From assembly GCA_013396755.1 (NCBI GenBank), contig VWZF01002698.1:442384-506383 (forward strand): DNA of 64,000 nucleotides. Direction: 5' to 3'. This document shows, one piece after another, positions 25,001-36,300 of this stretch (positions are counted from its first letter, which is position 1; every line of letters starts with the position of its first letter). Both the position numbers and the translations under genes were made by a program. Origin of the DNA: Sclerurus mexicanus (lineage: Eukaryota; Chordata; Aves; Passeriformes; Furnariidae). The notes beneath the pieces are model-generated. The model had not been told where the DNA came from. It did not search any database and saw only the letters and a list, made by a program, of their open reading frames with translations.

Positions 25001-28000
25001 TGATCTCTCCTTACCGATTCTGAGATCAAAGTGGATGGATAAGACCTGGGTTTTCTTCACTTGCTTGCTGGGGCTCTCTCACCAAGTCCTTATGTTCCTC
25101 AGGTGGTAAATTACAGTGACTCCAGGACAGCAGAAGAGATCTGTGAAAGTTCTTCCAAAATGATCACTTTCATTGACCTGGCTGGCCACCACAAGTATCT
25201 GAAAACAACCATCTTTGGCCTCACCAGCTACTGCCCAGACTTCGCCATGCTGGTGGTTAGTGCCAACACTGGCATTGGTGAGTGTTGCTTGCATGAGTGG
25301 ACAACAATATGTAAGGAGAAATGGAGAATGGGGAGAGTGGGTCCTTGTTTGCTGGGAACAGTTGTCAGAAAAAGTTATTAGTCTGGCAGTCTTTACTGAT
25401 TTCTTGTAAGCCAGTGCCTAGGAGTGCCTGGGAGGGGAGTAGAGCCGGGATCCTTTAACTAATTGTAGACTGCATTAAACTGTACCCTGGACAGAGAGGC
25501 TTTGTTTGGAATTTGGGGCTGTGTTTGTTAGAAAAGAAAACAACTTTGACATATACTTAGGGGTTCTGAATCCCAAAGCCTTGCAAATAGGCAACTGGAG
25601 TTCTTCCACATCTATCTTTGTCATTTCTGTGGCTCTTTTCTGGCAAACTCTAGCCCAAGACTGAAAACTACTGCATTTTTCTGAAGCAGACAGATTGACC
25701 GTAAAATTCTTGGTGGTTCTTATTTTTCTGGATTGATGTTTGGTTTTGTTTAAAGGAGTGATTTTGCTTTTTCTTTGCCTGATGGACTAAGCAGTTACAG
25801 GGAAATCTCTAGAGTGGGCCTGTGGGGTGGCCAGGAGACACAGCTGTCACATAAACAAGCAACGGTGATGACTGCTGCTGCACCTACACTCTCACTTGTC
25901 TCCTGCAGCGGGCACAACTCGAGAGCACTTGGGCTTGGCCATGGCCCTCAAGGTCCCCTTCTTCATTGTCGTCAGCAAAGTTGACTTGTGTTCAAAAGCC
26001 ACCGTGGAACGGACAGTGAAGCAGCTGGAGCGAATCCTGAAGCAGCCAGGCTGCAACAAGCTCCCCCTGCTTGTGAACTCAGACGACGACGCTGTTACAG
26101 CAGCACAACAGTTTGCACAATCTCCCAAGTAAGGGACCATTCCTTTCTTCTGCTGGGAGCAGGCGATTCAGACTGGGTTACCATGTGGAGCTGGGCAAGG
26201 GTGACCACAGGGGAGCTGACCAAATATTGAAATATAGCGGCTCCTCATCAAGTTTCTTGCCTTTGTATTCTTCGAGAAGGCATTTTCCCTTTCCAGACCT
26301 TTTTCTGGGCTCTGGGAGCAGAAGGTGCCTGAGGCTGCACTGGAGTTGCTTCTCCACGACAGAAGTGTGGGCTGGCAGAGGATTGGTGCCTCAACCAACT
26401 ATTGAGGCAGGGGCTACTGCAAAGTTGTACCTAGCCCTCCTGTTTTAGCCACTTATTGCTGTAGTGTCTGTCCTCCTGCTGGTGTCGGTAGAGTCAGAAT
26501 GCCAGAAACCTTCTGCAGCTTCACTCTGGCCTTCTGCTTATTTCTGTCTATTTGTGTCTGACAGCATTACCCCAATCTTCACACTATCCAGTGTTTCTGG
26601 GGAGAACTTGGATCTCTTAAAAGTCTTCCTCAACATCCTCCCTCCACTGACCAACAGTAAAGAGCAGGAAGAATTAATGCAACAACTTACAGAATTTCAG
26701 GTATGTAAGGGTAATTTCTGGTACTGCAGTCATTGCTGTGCTATGGGAGAAACCTCTGGTGAATCAACACCATGGGTAGAGATGTGGTCAGCTCCTGGAC
26801 TGTTGGGAGACATTAAGGAAAGGACTCAGTCCGTGATAGGGTATGCTGGGCTCTGTCCTAACCAAGGAATATCTGTCTCAGGGACAAGATCGTTTCTCTG
26901 GTTGCCACTTAAAAGACAGATATTCCTCTAACAGAATGGCAGTGGAAGCTGGTGAAGCTCCTAGATGGTGTCTGATGACCAGTAGAGAGCTCACTTCCTT
27001 CCACACAAGGGGCAGGAACCTTGTCCTCATTCTGGAGTGCTATTTCACAGCTGTCTGTCTGAGCAGCTTATTCTTGTTGCCTTGCTGCAGGTTGATGAAA
27101 TTTATACTGTGCCAGAGGTGGGGACTGTTGTTGGAGGAACTCTGTCGAGGTAAGTGAGGCCAGGCAGACAAGTGTGGATGTGAATGGTTGCTGGAGTTCC
27201 TCGAGGTTAGAGTCACCCGCTGCAGAAGTGGAAGCTGTGCAAGGCTCAGTCCTGAGTGCTGCCAGGTGACTGAGCCAAGTGAGGGTAGAGCCCTACAGGG
27301 TGCTGGGAGGTGCCATGACCAGACCATTAGTTGAGGAAAAAGTTGCTAGATTAGAAATGTGTACTGTAGCATGCTGAAAGAAAGTGTCCAGGGAGCCAGA
27401 GTTGACAGAGGTTAGCCTCGATCTCAAGGTGTTGCTTTTCTCCTTCCTCAAGCATGGGGAGGGACTGTAGAGGGCAAATCCTCTGATTCCAGCAGGGGTT
27501 AACTGCATGCTTCCCCAAAAGGCAGCTGTCCCTTCGTGTTTGGGAGCAATTGGAGCAGTTTGGCTACCAGCACATGCACACAGAACAGGCATCATCTGAA
27601 GTCTCTCCACCAGAAACAATGCAGTGTGGCAGAGCACAGCGGGGCAGAATGGCCCATCTGTATCTGGGACTTTTGGGAGTGATAGTGTGGCTTTCACTCC
27701 CACTGTAATCCCTGTTCTCACCAGCTTTGTATTCCTGTTAGCGGGTCACAGATAATAGTCTAAAGACACTCACCTCCTTGGCCCTGGAGAATTTGTGCAG
27801 ATTGATCTTGGAGGATGAAATGTCTTTCTGTCTCCTGATGAACTGTGTCCTGCTCTTCTGCCCTGGGCAGTGGGATCTGCCGAGAAGGGGAGAGTTTGGT
27901 GGTTGGTCCCACTGACGACGGGAAGTTCCTCCGGCTGAAAGTGTGCAGTATCCAACGGAACCGCTCTGCCTGCCGTGTGCTCCGGGCTGGGCAGGCAGCC

Positions 28001-29106
28001 ACACTGGCCCTTGGACCCTTCGACCGCTCCCTGCTGCGCAAGGTGAGTCCTGCTGTTGCCAGGTTGTTCACTGGTCCAGTGAGCAGGACTGGAGACTTCC
28101 CTGGAGATCCCCCATTGGAAGGGTGGGAATGAAATAGAGATGTTTGCAGGAAACTTGCTGGAAGGGGAGAAAATGGACGGGCTACAAAGTAGGATGAGTA
28201 CAAGGCTGAGAATGGGATGCAAGCCCAAGTCACAGAGTGGAGATGTGTTTGTGGATTTGCAGGCTGTTCAGAAGCAAGGGGACTGGCCCTACCTGGTCTG
28301 AGCCTTGGGTTGTTCTGCAGGGCATGGTCATGGTGAGCCCAGAAATGAACCCCACCATCTGCTCAGTGTTTGAAGCCGAGATCGTGCTGTTGTTCCATGC
28401 CACAACTTTCCGGAAGGGGTTTCAGGTGACAGTGCATGTGGGGAATGTACGACAGACAGCTATCGTAGAGAAGATCCACGGAAAGGTAGGCCATGGGAAG
28501 GAAAGGGAGGAAAATGAACCTGCCGTGTGGGGTTTGTTGGAATTCTACCATGCCCTCTAGTAAAGCTAGAGGCTACTGTTATTTTGAGTAGCTGTGTTCT
28601 TTCCTAGGAGCACAGTCCATCCCTTTATCCTGCCGCTTTGGTTGCTTTTCCTCCCAACATATTAAAGAATTCCCTCCCACAAAACAAACAGCATGATGAA
28701 CTACAGCAAGACCGTGAAGAGAGGTGAACTCTCCACAGCTTGTGTCTTCCTGTCTCTCCATATGCATACAGTAATGGGAAGGGCTCAAGCCATGCAGTCT
28801 GAGGGAGGCAGCCTGCTCGCCTGCTTCATCTTGTTACCATCCACATGCATCTCTCCGGCATGCATTGGTTTGAGAGGTGGGTCTAAGCTCTCCTGTTTTA
28901 TTTTTCAGGACAAGCTGCGGACAGGAGAGAAGGCAGTTGTCTGTTTCAGATTCATCAAGCATCCTGAATACTTGAAGGTTGGAGCCAAGCTGCTTTTCCG
29001 TGAAGGAGTCACCAAAGGTATTGGGCATGTCACTGACCTCCAAGCCATCACCACCAAAGAAAACGGCCTGGAGGAGTCCCTGGCACCTGGACAGCTGAGC
29101 TTCTGA
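19068..29106 (+). CDS. GTPBP2: GTP-binding protein 2, 5' end in gap, exons 2-4 doubled
   Basis: Cytosolic GTPase of the translational GTPase superfamily. GTPBP2 partners Pelota in rescue of stalled ribosomes. Exons: 19068-19124 (end of exon 1), 21096-21122, 21747-21931, 22237-22345, 24607-24804, 25103-25277, 25909-26128, 26565-26700, 27091-27149, 27871-28042, 28321-28485, 28909-29106 (TGA). Second copies of exons 2-4 lie at 22817-22843, 23468-23652 and 23958-24066. Without the doubling, 566 codons are visible, plus about 40 lost in the gap (human 602). G1 GNVDSGKST is at 24634-24660, G3 DLAGH at 25175-25189 and G4 SKVD at 25974-25985, so nucleotide binding is intact. The C-terminal beta-barrel domains are present (ICREGE, TDDG, RAGQAATLALG, GMVMVSPEMNP). 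The last 17 or so residues differ from human. All junctions are GT-AG and in phase. Confidence 0.95.
20753..24193 (+). repeat. 1,720-bp direct tandem repeat across GTPBP2 exons 2-4, single N between copies
   Basis: Copy 1 is 20753-22472 and copy 2 is 22474-24193, separated by one N at 22473. The offset is a constant 1,721 with no indel. I found only seven mismatches: 20924/22645, 21260/22981, and five within the six bases 21647-21652/23368-23373. Each copy holds exons 2, 3 and 4 (27+185+109 = 321 nt). The lone N at the exact joint and near-identity of introns suggest two overlapping contigs placed end to end. Confidence 0.95.
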
Positions 29107-31192
29107 CTACCAGTAGGTCGGAGAAATCTCCACTCACCAGCACCTGGGGAGAAAGATGGGAGCTCCTGTGGCTTTCTGAGTGATGTCTGGAGCTGCTGCT
29201 GTCCCATTCTAGCGTGGATGTCCCTCCTCTGCACTGTGAGATGGAGCCTGGGAGAGTTTCTCGCATTCAATACCATACGTGGGGCAAGTTAAGCATGTTC
29301 TCCAGATCGCCTGCGGCTCTCATTACCCTGCCCTCCTTCAGAATAGATCAGAGGCACCTGCAGACCTGGGCAGGCAAGTTCTGGCTTTGTTTACTGTTTG
29401 AAAATTGCTGGTTGGGAGGAGCAGAGTCCTTGGAAGATGAGCAGTGAAGGGACGTTTTTCCATCTCTGACACAAGATCTGGTCCCATTTCTGCTCTCTGA
29501 GCACTGGGTTGATAACAATCCTCTCTCAAGTCATCCTGCAGCACATCATTCTGGGCAGGGGATGGAAGAGGCCATGCTACCTATAGCAGGGGCTTGGCTG
29601 AACCTCTCAGAATGCGTTTAGGACGCTTTTTAACCGTTTGAATCTTGGTTGGCTTTAATCTGCTGTGTGTCCATTTGTGTGTTGGTTTTGCATTATTCCA
29701 ATCTGAGTGTCTTACTGTTGGATGAATATCCTGTTACCCGCTCACATGTACACATTTCTTCAGCATCCCACTTTCTGACTCCCAGGAAGCTGTGGCTGCT
29801 CTGAGTGGCACAACCTCCTGACATAATGTCATGAAGACAGTTTGTACTTGCATCTGTTCCCTGGAGCGGCTGAACAGGAGGACATTCTGTGTAGCAGAGC
29901 AGGGCCTGGGCCTATGCTGGTGTGAGCAGGTTGTTTCCATTGATGGTCAGCTGATGGTGTCATCTGCACATTGATAGCAGTGGTCTGCAGTGGGCTCTGT
30001 GGTGTGGCTGTTCCCAGCCCAGCTTGCTCCTCACATGCTGGCCTTAATGCATGAGGAGGACAGGCTGCATTACCTACACAAAACCAGGTGACTTCTGTTG
30101 TTTAGATGTGATTTGACAGTGGCAAGATTTTATTTCTGTTTCTCTTGGAGGAAGAATTCCTTTCTTTCACTTGCCACTGGGGTTTGTTGTCAGAGGAGAA
30201 CTGATGTTGCCAGCAAGGACTCTGTACGTAGAGTGGAGCACATTTGTGTCCCACTCCCTGTTACGCAGCTCTCCTGTGTAACCTGGAGGGTGCAACAGGG
30301 TCTGTAAAGCTGTATATAGGCTTTTGGTTTCATTGTTGACTGTTAAACGAAATGTGTCTGCTGTGAGCAACAGGCCTTCAGCCAGCCCTGTCACATGGCG
30401 TGGTGGCCTGCTAGCCCTGACTGAAGGGTGAGGGCCTGTGATAGCACTTGGACTAACACCCAAACAGCCCTTCTGCCATTCTGAGAGCAAGTTCTGCTTC
30501 TGGGCTGTTGGCACAGGCAGTGCCTGTGGGGCTGTGCGGATGTGTGGCCATTGCAGAGCCGCACTCTGTGCTGGGATGGGCTCTGGGCAGGTGAGGACGG
30601 GGCAGCTGCACCCTGCGAAGAGCCTGCTGAGGCACGGGGAAGATGGTGAAATGGTGGTATCAGTGAAGGGACAGAAGCTCAGGAGTGACAGGAGTGACGT
30701 GTCCCTTGGAGGGAGCACTGATCCAGCTGAAAACTGCTGCATCCCTATCAGCCCAATAATGGGAAAGGAGCTGCTGGCTTAGGGTCCCTGCTCAAGCAGG
30801 ATCCCTTTTTTCCTGTTCTGGCATGGGCTGGGTGTTCTAGTGACACAGTCTTTTCACCAATGCCTGCAAGAAGGACAGGCCCCAGCTGCCAGCAGTCTCT
30901 TCCCTTTGGTGCTAGTGGGTCACAAAGCTGCCAGCGGGGTGGGGGGAACTCCAGCTCTTTGCAGCAGCCCTGGTCTTTTCTGCCCCAAAGTGGGCATGGG
31001 GTGCTGTGACCTTTTCTGAACCAGCCAGTGGCTGGTCTCACATCATCCCTGCCATCTGTGGCATGACTGTTCTTGGTGCCATGCTCTTCATAATTGCTGT
31101 TTTGTTGTCTTGAATTTTTCTAATGCTGGGGATTGTCCCTGTTCCCCAAGCATCTATATATAAATGTACAGAATAAAGATGTTTTATTGAGC
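29107..31192 (+). other. GTPBP2: GTPBP2 3' untranslated region
   Basis: About 2.1 kb between the GTPBP2 stop and the poly(A) signal AATAAA at 31172-31177. No splice-bounded coding exon or known repeat was seen in it. The assignment rests on orientation and on this being a canonical hexamer followed by a T/GT-rich stretch. An earlier cleavage site is possible. Confidence 0.6.
31172..31177 (+). terminator. Poly(A) signal of GTPBP2
   Basis: AATAAA on the plus strand, followed by 'tgttttattgagcttgctgg', a plausible GU/U-rich downstream element. It lies about 2.07 kb after the stop. Confidence 0.65.
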
Positions 31193-33256
31193 TTGCTGGC
31201 TGAGTTGTACAATAAGTGAGGGTGGAGCTGGGCTCTTAACCTGCTGCCCTTGGAGGTGAATCACAGTTGGAGATGGCTACCCTTCACCAGTTTCTAAGCT
31301 TCCTGCATTCAGCCCTATAAATACCACTCTGTGGTACGGAAAGAATGCACTTGCTCTGCTGTTTACAACTGTGTGCTCCGGCTTATCTGAGTAAGCCTGG
31401 GGTGACAGGCAGCCACGTCACCCTGAGCACAGCACTTTGGGCTGTTGTGGGCGGAACAGGCTGTGGAGAGAGCTTCCTCGCAGTCACAAATTCCCCCAGA
31501 GCCTAATTAAAGAGATGCTTTCTAGGGCACACATCTAACCGCTGGTTTGTTTTTAAAATAGCTTCGACCTTATCAAGGGGTTTGGAACTGCCTTCTCTCC
31601 ATAAGAACAGGTTTTTCCCTTGGGACAAAGCAGAGGCAGAAAGGCTTCCCTGTGGAGGTGACTTGTGTCACTGAAGGGATTTGCCTCTTCTAAACGTGTT
31701 TTTATGTCAGGTAGTGGCATCTGCAGAGTCCGGTCCTGCCAGACGCTTAGGAAATGAGACGTGCCACTGTCACAGAGCATGAGGCAATCTTGCCATACTG
31801 GTTGCTGTTTCGCTTTATGTGAGGACTTAAGGAAACTTGTCACTTTGCAATGTTAGGACTGTCATTAGTGGGAGTGACTCTATAATTCCTTCCTCTGCTG
31901 ATTACCAGCAGAGCTGCATGCACCAGAATGAGCTTCTCGTGCTTCTTGAAATCTCACAATTGTGTTGTCAAGTATTAGACACTCCCCCTGACAGTAACGT
32001 AGCAGCTTTCCAGCACAGGCTGTTAGCTGGAAGGAGAGCTGCTCAACAGCTGCATTTAGGATGGTGCAGTTCAGAAAACAGCACATGCAAATAGGGCTGC
32101 AGTTTGCATCATTATCTGCTGCCTCAAAGGCTCTCTCCCCCCTGCCCAAGGAAGGGAAGCTTGCAGCTGACGAAACTCCCTGCAATGTGTGTTCCTTAAC
32201 CCCACCCAGTGCCTTGACGTGGCATGTTCCTTCCCCCTGCCCTACGAGCCAAGTTCAAATTACTGGCAGCAGCCCTTCTGGCAGGCACCGGGCAGCTTGC
32301 GGTGTAGCACAGAGCTGAGCCCTGCCAGGTAGCTGAGAGCAAGCACTTCTCTTGCCCTGGAGCCTGTCTCACCCTCCCTCAGTGCCTACTTGTCCCTTCC
32401 ACAATATTGTTTTGTTGGTTGTTGTAATTTGTGGAGTGCTGGAGCAGCCACTGTGATGTGCACTGTGTCCCCAAGAGCTGAGCAAGTCATTTGGCAGAGC
32501 ACAATCAGAACAGGTACCTGTCAGCAAGTTGCATCTAGTGTCACTCAGTCTGAGGAAAAATGTGGTTACACACTTTCTGCGATGGAGAAAAGCTTTCACA
32601 GTGGGCTGCGTGACTGGTATGTTTTCTATCCCTGCCATGAGGACTCTAGTATTATGTGCAGATAACAATTATTAGGAATTAGAGCCAAGATTTCAAAAAG
32701 CACAACAAAAACTATGCCCATGCAGCTGCTACTTCCTCAGATCTTAAAACAGGAGTAGTCTCTCTTGTGTGCTTCTGAGCTGGTGATAGGCATCACAAAA
32801 TAGACTGCTACACAGAGGGAAGTGCCAAACTGTAACAAAAATCCTGGGGGGCAGGAGGAAGGGAATAAAAATCAGTGTCTTTCAGGTGGAGAGGGGATAA
32901 GGAACCACAGGGCTAAACTACCATATATAAGTTATACAGTAAGGGCAAGGCCTGCAAGTGCAGCCAGTGAGGTTTCATACTGAGTGACTGGACAGGGGTT
33001 CAAGCCTACACTTGGCTGGAGATTCCCTGGGATAAGCCATTGTGCTTACTGTGGCTGCCTTTTACAGGAGGAACAATTACCGAGCAGTGATGCAATGGAA
33101 ATACCTATGGCAAGAGGTATAGGTGAGAGTAAGATGCAGCTTTTAGTAAAACAAAGCGGGCAGAGGCGAGCTAGCTGCCACTAGCTAAACTAGATATATC
33201 TAATGTCATACACAATTCATGAGTTCCAACTCCTCTCAGATTTGGGGTAGAGATAA
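31193..33256. other. Spacer between convergent GTPBP2 and POLH
   Basis: About 2 kb with no recognised exon, RNA gene or repeat family. Open frames of 80-100 codons occur on both strands but overlap each other and match nothing I recognise. Part may be an extended 3' UTR of either neighbour. Confidence 0.45.
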
Positions 33257-33262
33257 TTTATT
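33257..33262 (-). terminator. Candidate poly(A) signal of POLH
   Basis: TTTATT on the plus strand reads AATAAA on the minus strand, about 120 bases beyond the POLH stop codon. It would give a very short 3' UTR; more distal sites towards 31.2 kb are possible. Confidence 0.5.
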
Positions 33263-33379
33263 AGATTCTTCTGCATTAAAACCTGACAGGCAGTATAAAA
33301 AATGTTTAACTGTGTTTAAAAATCGATTCTTTAAAACACTCTTTACTGATTCTTTAAAAACACCCAATGTGGCTGGGAG

Positions 33380-36300
33380 TTAAGGAGGTAAGCGCTTAAA
33401 GAAAAAATCTAAAGTTCTTGTCACACTTTCTTTGGGTGTTTTTGCACTAGATCCTGCTGGAGTCTTGGGCTTGTTCTTTGCCTTGGCAGGAGATCTGGAA
33501 TCTGCAGCCTTTGGGTTGGGAGCTGCTGCTAGACCCGTGGGAGCACTGGGCTCCAGAAAGGAGCTTTGCAACTCCAGAGCAAAGTGGTAGTCCATGTGCT
33601 CTGGGAATTCCCACATCAGCACAAGCTGGCCACACTTCTCACAGTGCTGCTGGTCCCCGGGGGAAGCAGGAGGCAGCTGGACAAGCTCAGGAGAGGGTGG
33701 CAAATTCTGCTCATTTCCCTCCATAGCTGTCTGTAATTTCAGAAGGGTCCTGGAGCCAGGTGGAGTTGAGGGTGTTTGTGTAGCATCTGATGGCAACGTC
33801 TCACAGGGAAGCCTCTTGTAAGAAGTAGGGCTGGCATTGCTGGGACTCCGCTTCACAGGGGACTCCAGGTCACACTGCACAGAGGCAAGTCCAATGCCAG
33901 CTCTCTCTTGGTGCTCTGGGGAGCTGGGCACAGGTGACTCTGCAGTGGTAGCAGCAGGCAGGCTGGTTGCTGCTGCTGCTGCCTGTGATGGCTGCCGTTC
34001 TCCTGCCTTTTGGAAGAATGACTCAATGGCATTAGCTGGCTTCTGCCTAAGCTCTTTGCTTGGGCTTCTAAAGAACTTGACCCTGCCCGTCCCAGAAGAT
34101 GTGGCGTTTTGGCTGACGGTGGCAGTGCCATCAGGCTGGGTGTCACCTGTCAGGAAGGTGGCAATGCCTGCAGAGAGGGTGGCAGGCTCCGAGAACTTGC
34201 TTGCTGAGAGATGCACTGATATCAGCGGTGGACACCTGCAAAGGACAGACCAACATCAGCTCAAACTCCAGCCTGGGAAGCAAGAAGTCTGTTGAGGTAA
34301 GCCTTCAAGCAACATAAAACGCTCAGAGAGAGGGGATCAGTGGCAGAGACGTTTCCTCTGACAAAACATTATTATTGCTACCTCCAAAACAGACATAGCA
34401 GGCTGTGTTGGGCAGAGGAGAAACCCTCTTCCCAGAACACCAATTCCCAAAGGAAAGGGCACCAGAGCAGGGGCAGCCAACTGCCAGCCTGAACTTTTAA
34501 TCCACTACAGGCTGGAGCTGCTGTGAGACAAGAGGAGAGGGCCCTAAGGGAGCAGCAGGACTTTCTTGCCTTCAGTGCAGAGAAGGAAGGAAGGAATGTT
34601 GAAGACACCTGTGCACTTTCATTTTCCTTCCTGCCCCAATGGCCTGCTCCCAAAAAGCACCTTTGTCTTCAGGGTAGGAGAGCAAGGCTTCTCCAGCCCA
34701 GCAGGGCCAGGACAGCCTTACTCCAACTGGACACCCCCCAGCCAGTAGCAATCATCAGCTCCAAGTACAGAAGTCAGAAGTGTCTCTCAACATGTGGGGC
34801 TAGGAAAGAGGCCAGGCTCTCACAGCTGTGCTACTGACAGGAGGTTGCTGTGCTCCACTGTGAGGGTGCTGGGAAACACTCTTCCTCCCACTCAGCATAA
34901 CTCTGTGGCTCATCCAGCACCTCCCACAGCAGAACCAGCCCCGACAGGGAGGTGGCCCGCTTTGTCCCACACTCACCATGCTGACTGGTGCACCCCAGCT
35001 GCGTTGCAGTTTTGGATGAGGGCGAAGGCGTCGTTGCACATCTTCTGTGCATCGTAGCGGGACAGGGCACAGAAGCGTGACACGCGGGTGTCCCCTTGCT
35101 GATGCACAACCACCATCAGCTGCCGGGCCACACGGTGGTTCTGCGGGCAGGACAGAGCAGAGCTGAGTAGTGCCTCCAGTGACTCCTGCAGGAAGCGGCA
35201 GGAATGGCCGCGGGGACCATCCCCTGCCTGGAGCCCTGCACCATCACCAACTGCCTCCCCACAGTGCAGTGGGACAGCATGTCCTGCTCGGCCTGACCAC
35301 CAAGGGATGAGATACACAACAGCAAGTGCTCATACAGCTGTGCCACACAGGACGGGAAGCAGTTGAGGGAAGCCTTGCTTTCCCTCAAAGGCAGCTGCAC
35401 TGCTTTTCTTGGCGCTGCAGCAGCGCCAAAGCTGGCGGATTACTCTCTCCCTGGCCTACAGCCCACCATCCAGCTTGGAGCATATCACTTCCTCCCACAG
35501 CCCACAGGCACAGCTGCGTCAGCAAAGGGCTTGCAAGGGAGCAGCAGCGCACCAGGAGGAAGGTGCAGTGGCTTTAGGTCTTAGCCTACTTAGCCCTGCA
35601 GTGTTCTGGGACAAAGCCATCCTTCCTGGCCATGCTCCTGCACACCTTTTTGCTTGGGGCACCTCAGCACACGGGCACACATCTGTAGGTGAGTGGATTT
35701 CCTCCCCTGCCACACACCACACTCAGCCTCCTGCAAACCACTCACGGTGCAAAAGTACTGCGTGGCTGTGCCTGTGCCTCCCCTCCTTACCTGGCTCCTG
35801 TCCTGGTTCAGTCTGGATTCCAGCTCCAATGCCAGCTGCAGGAGCCAGTGTTGCACCTGGACAAAACAAAAACAGTGGTAACAGACAGGTTGGGCCTCTG
35901 CTCACAGCAATGCCACAAGAGCAACACTTCCCACACTGGGCAATGCTGGAGGGGGGATCAGCCTGGAATGGACAGAGACTATCACAAGGCCCCATATCTG
36001 AGTACTGGAGAAATCAGTCCAGGTGAGGATTCAACACTGCAGGCAAGAGAACTACAGATACCACACAAGCCTTGCAGCATTACTACTAGACTTTGCCAAG
36101 TAATCTAGGGTCTCTGTCCTGGATTTCTCATTCCATCTTCACTGGGAACCTCACCCCAGCTAACAGGTAAAGTGCATCCTCCCGCTTTCTTTGGGCTAGT
36201 TACCTTCTTTCTAAAAACCATGCCTTTGAAGTTGGGCACTCTGAATACCTTTTGAACAGGACGGGCCCCGTTTTGCTTGTGGAAATTACAAGGTTGGACC

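Noticed and set aside
31316..31323. TATA-like TATAAATA in the spacer after GTPBP2
   Set aside because: No downstream exon or initiator context was found; such octamers are common in AT-rich DNA.
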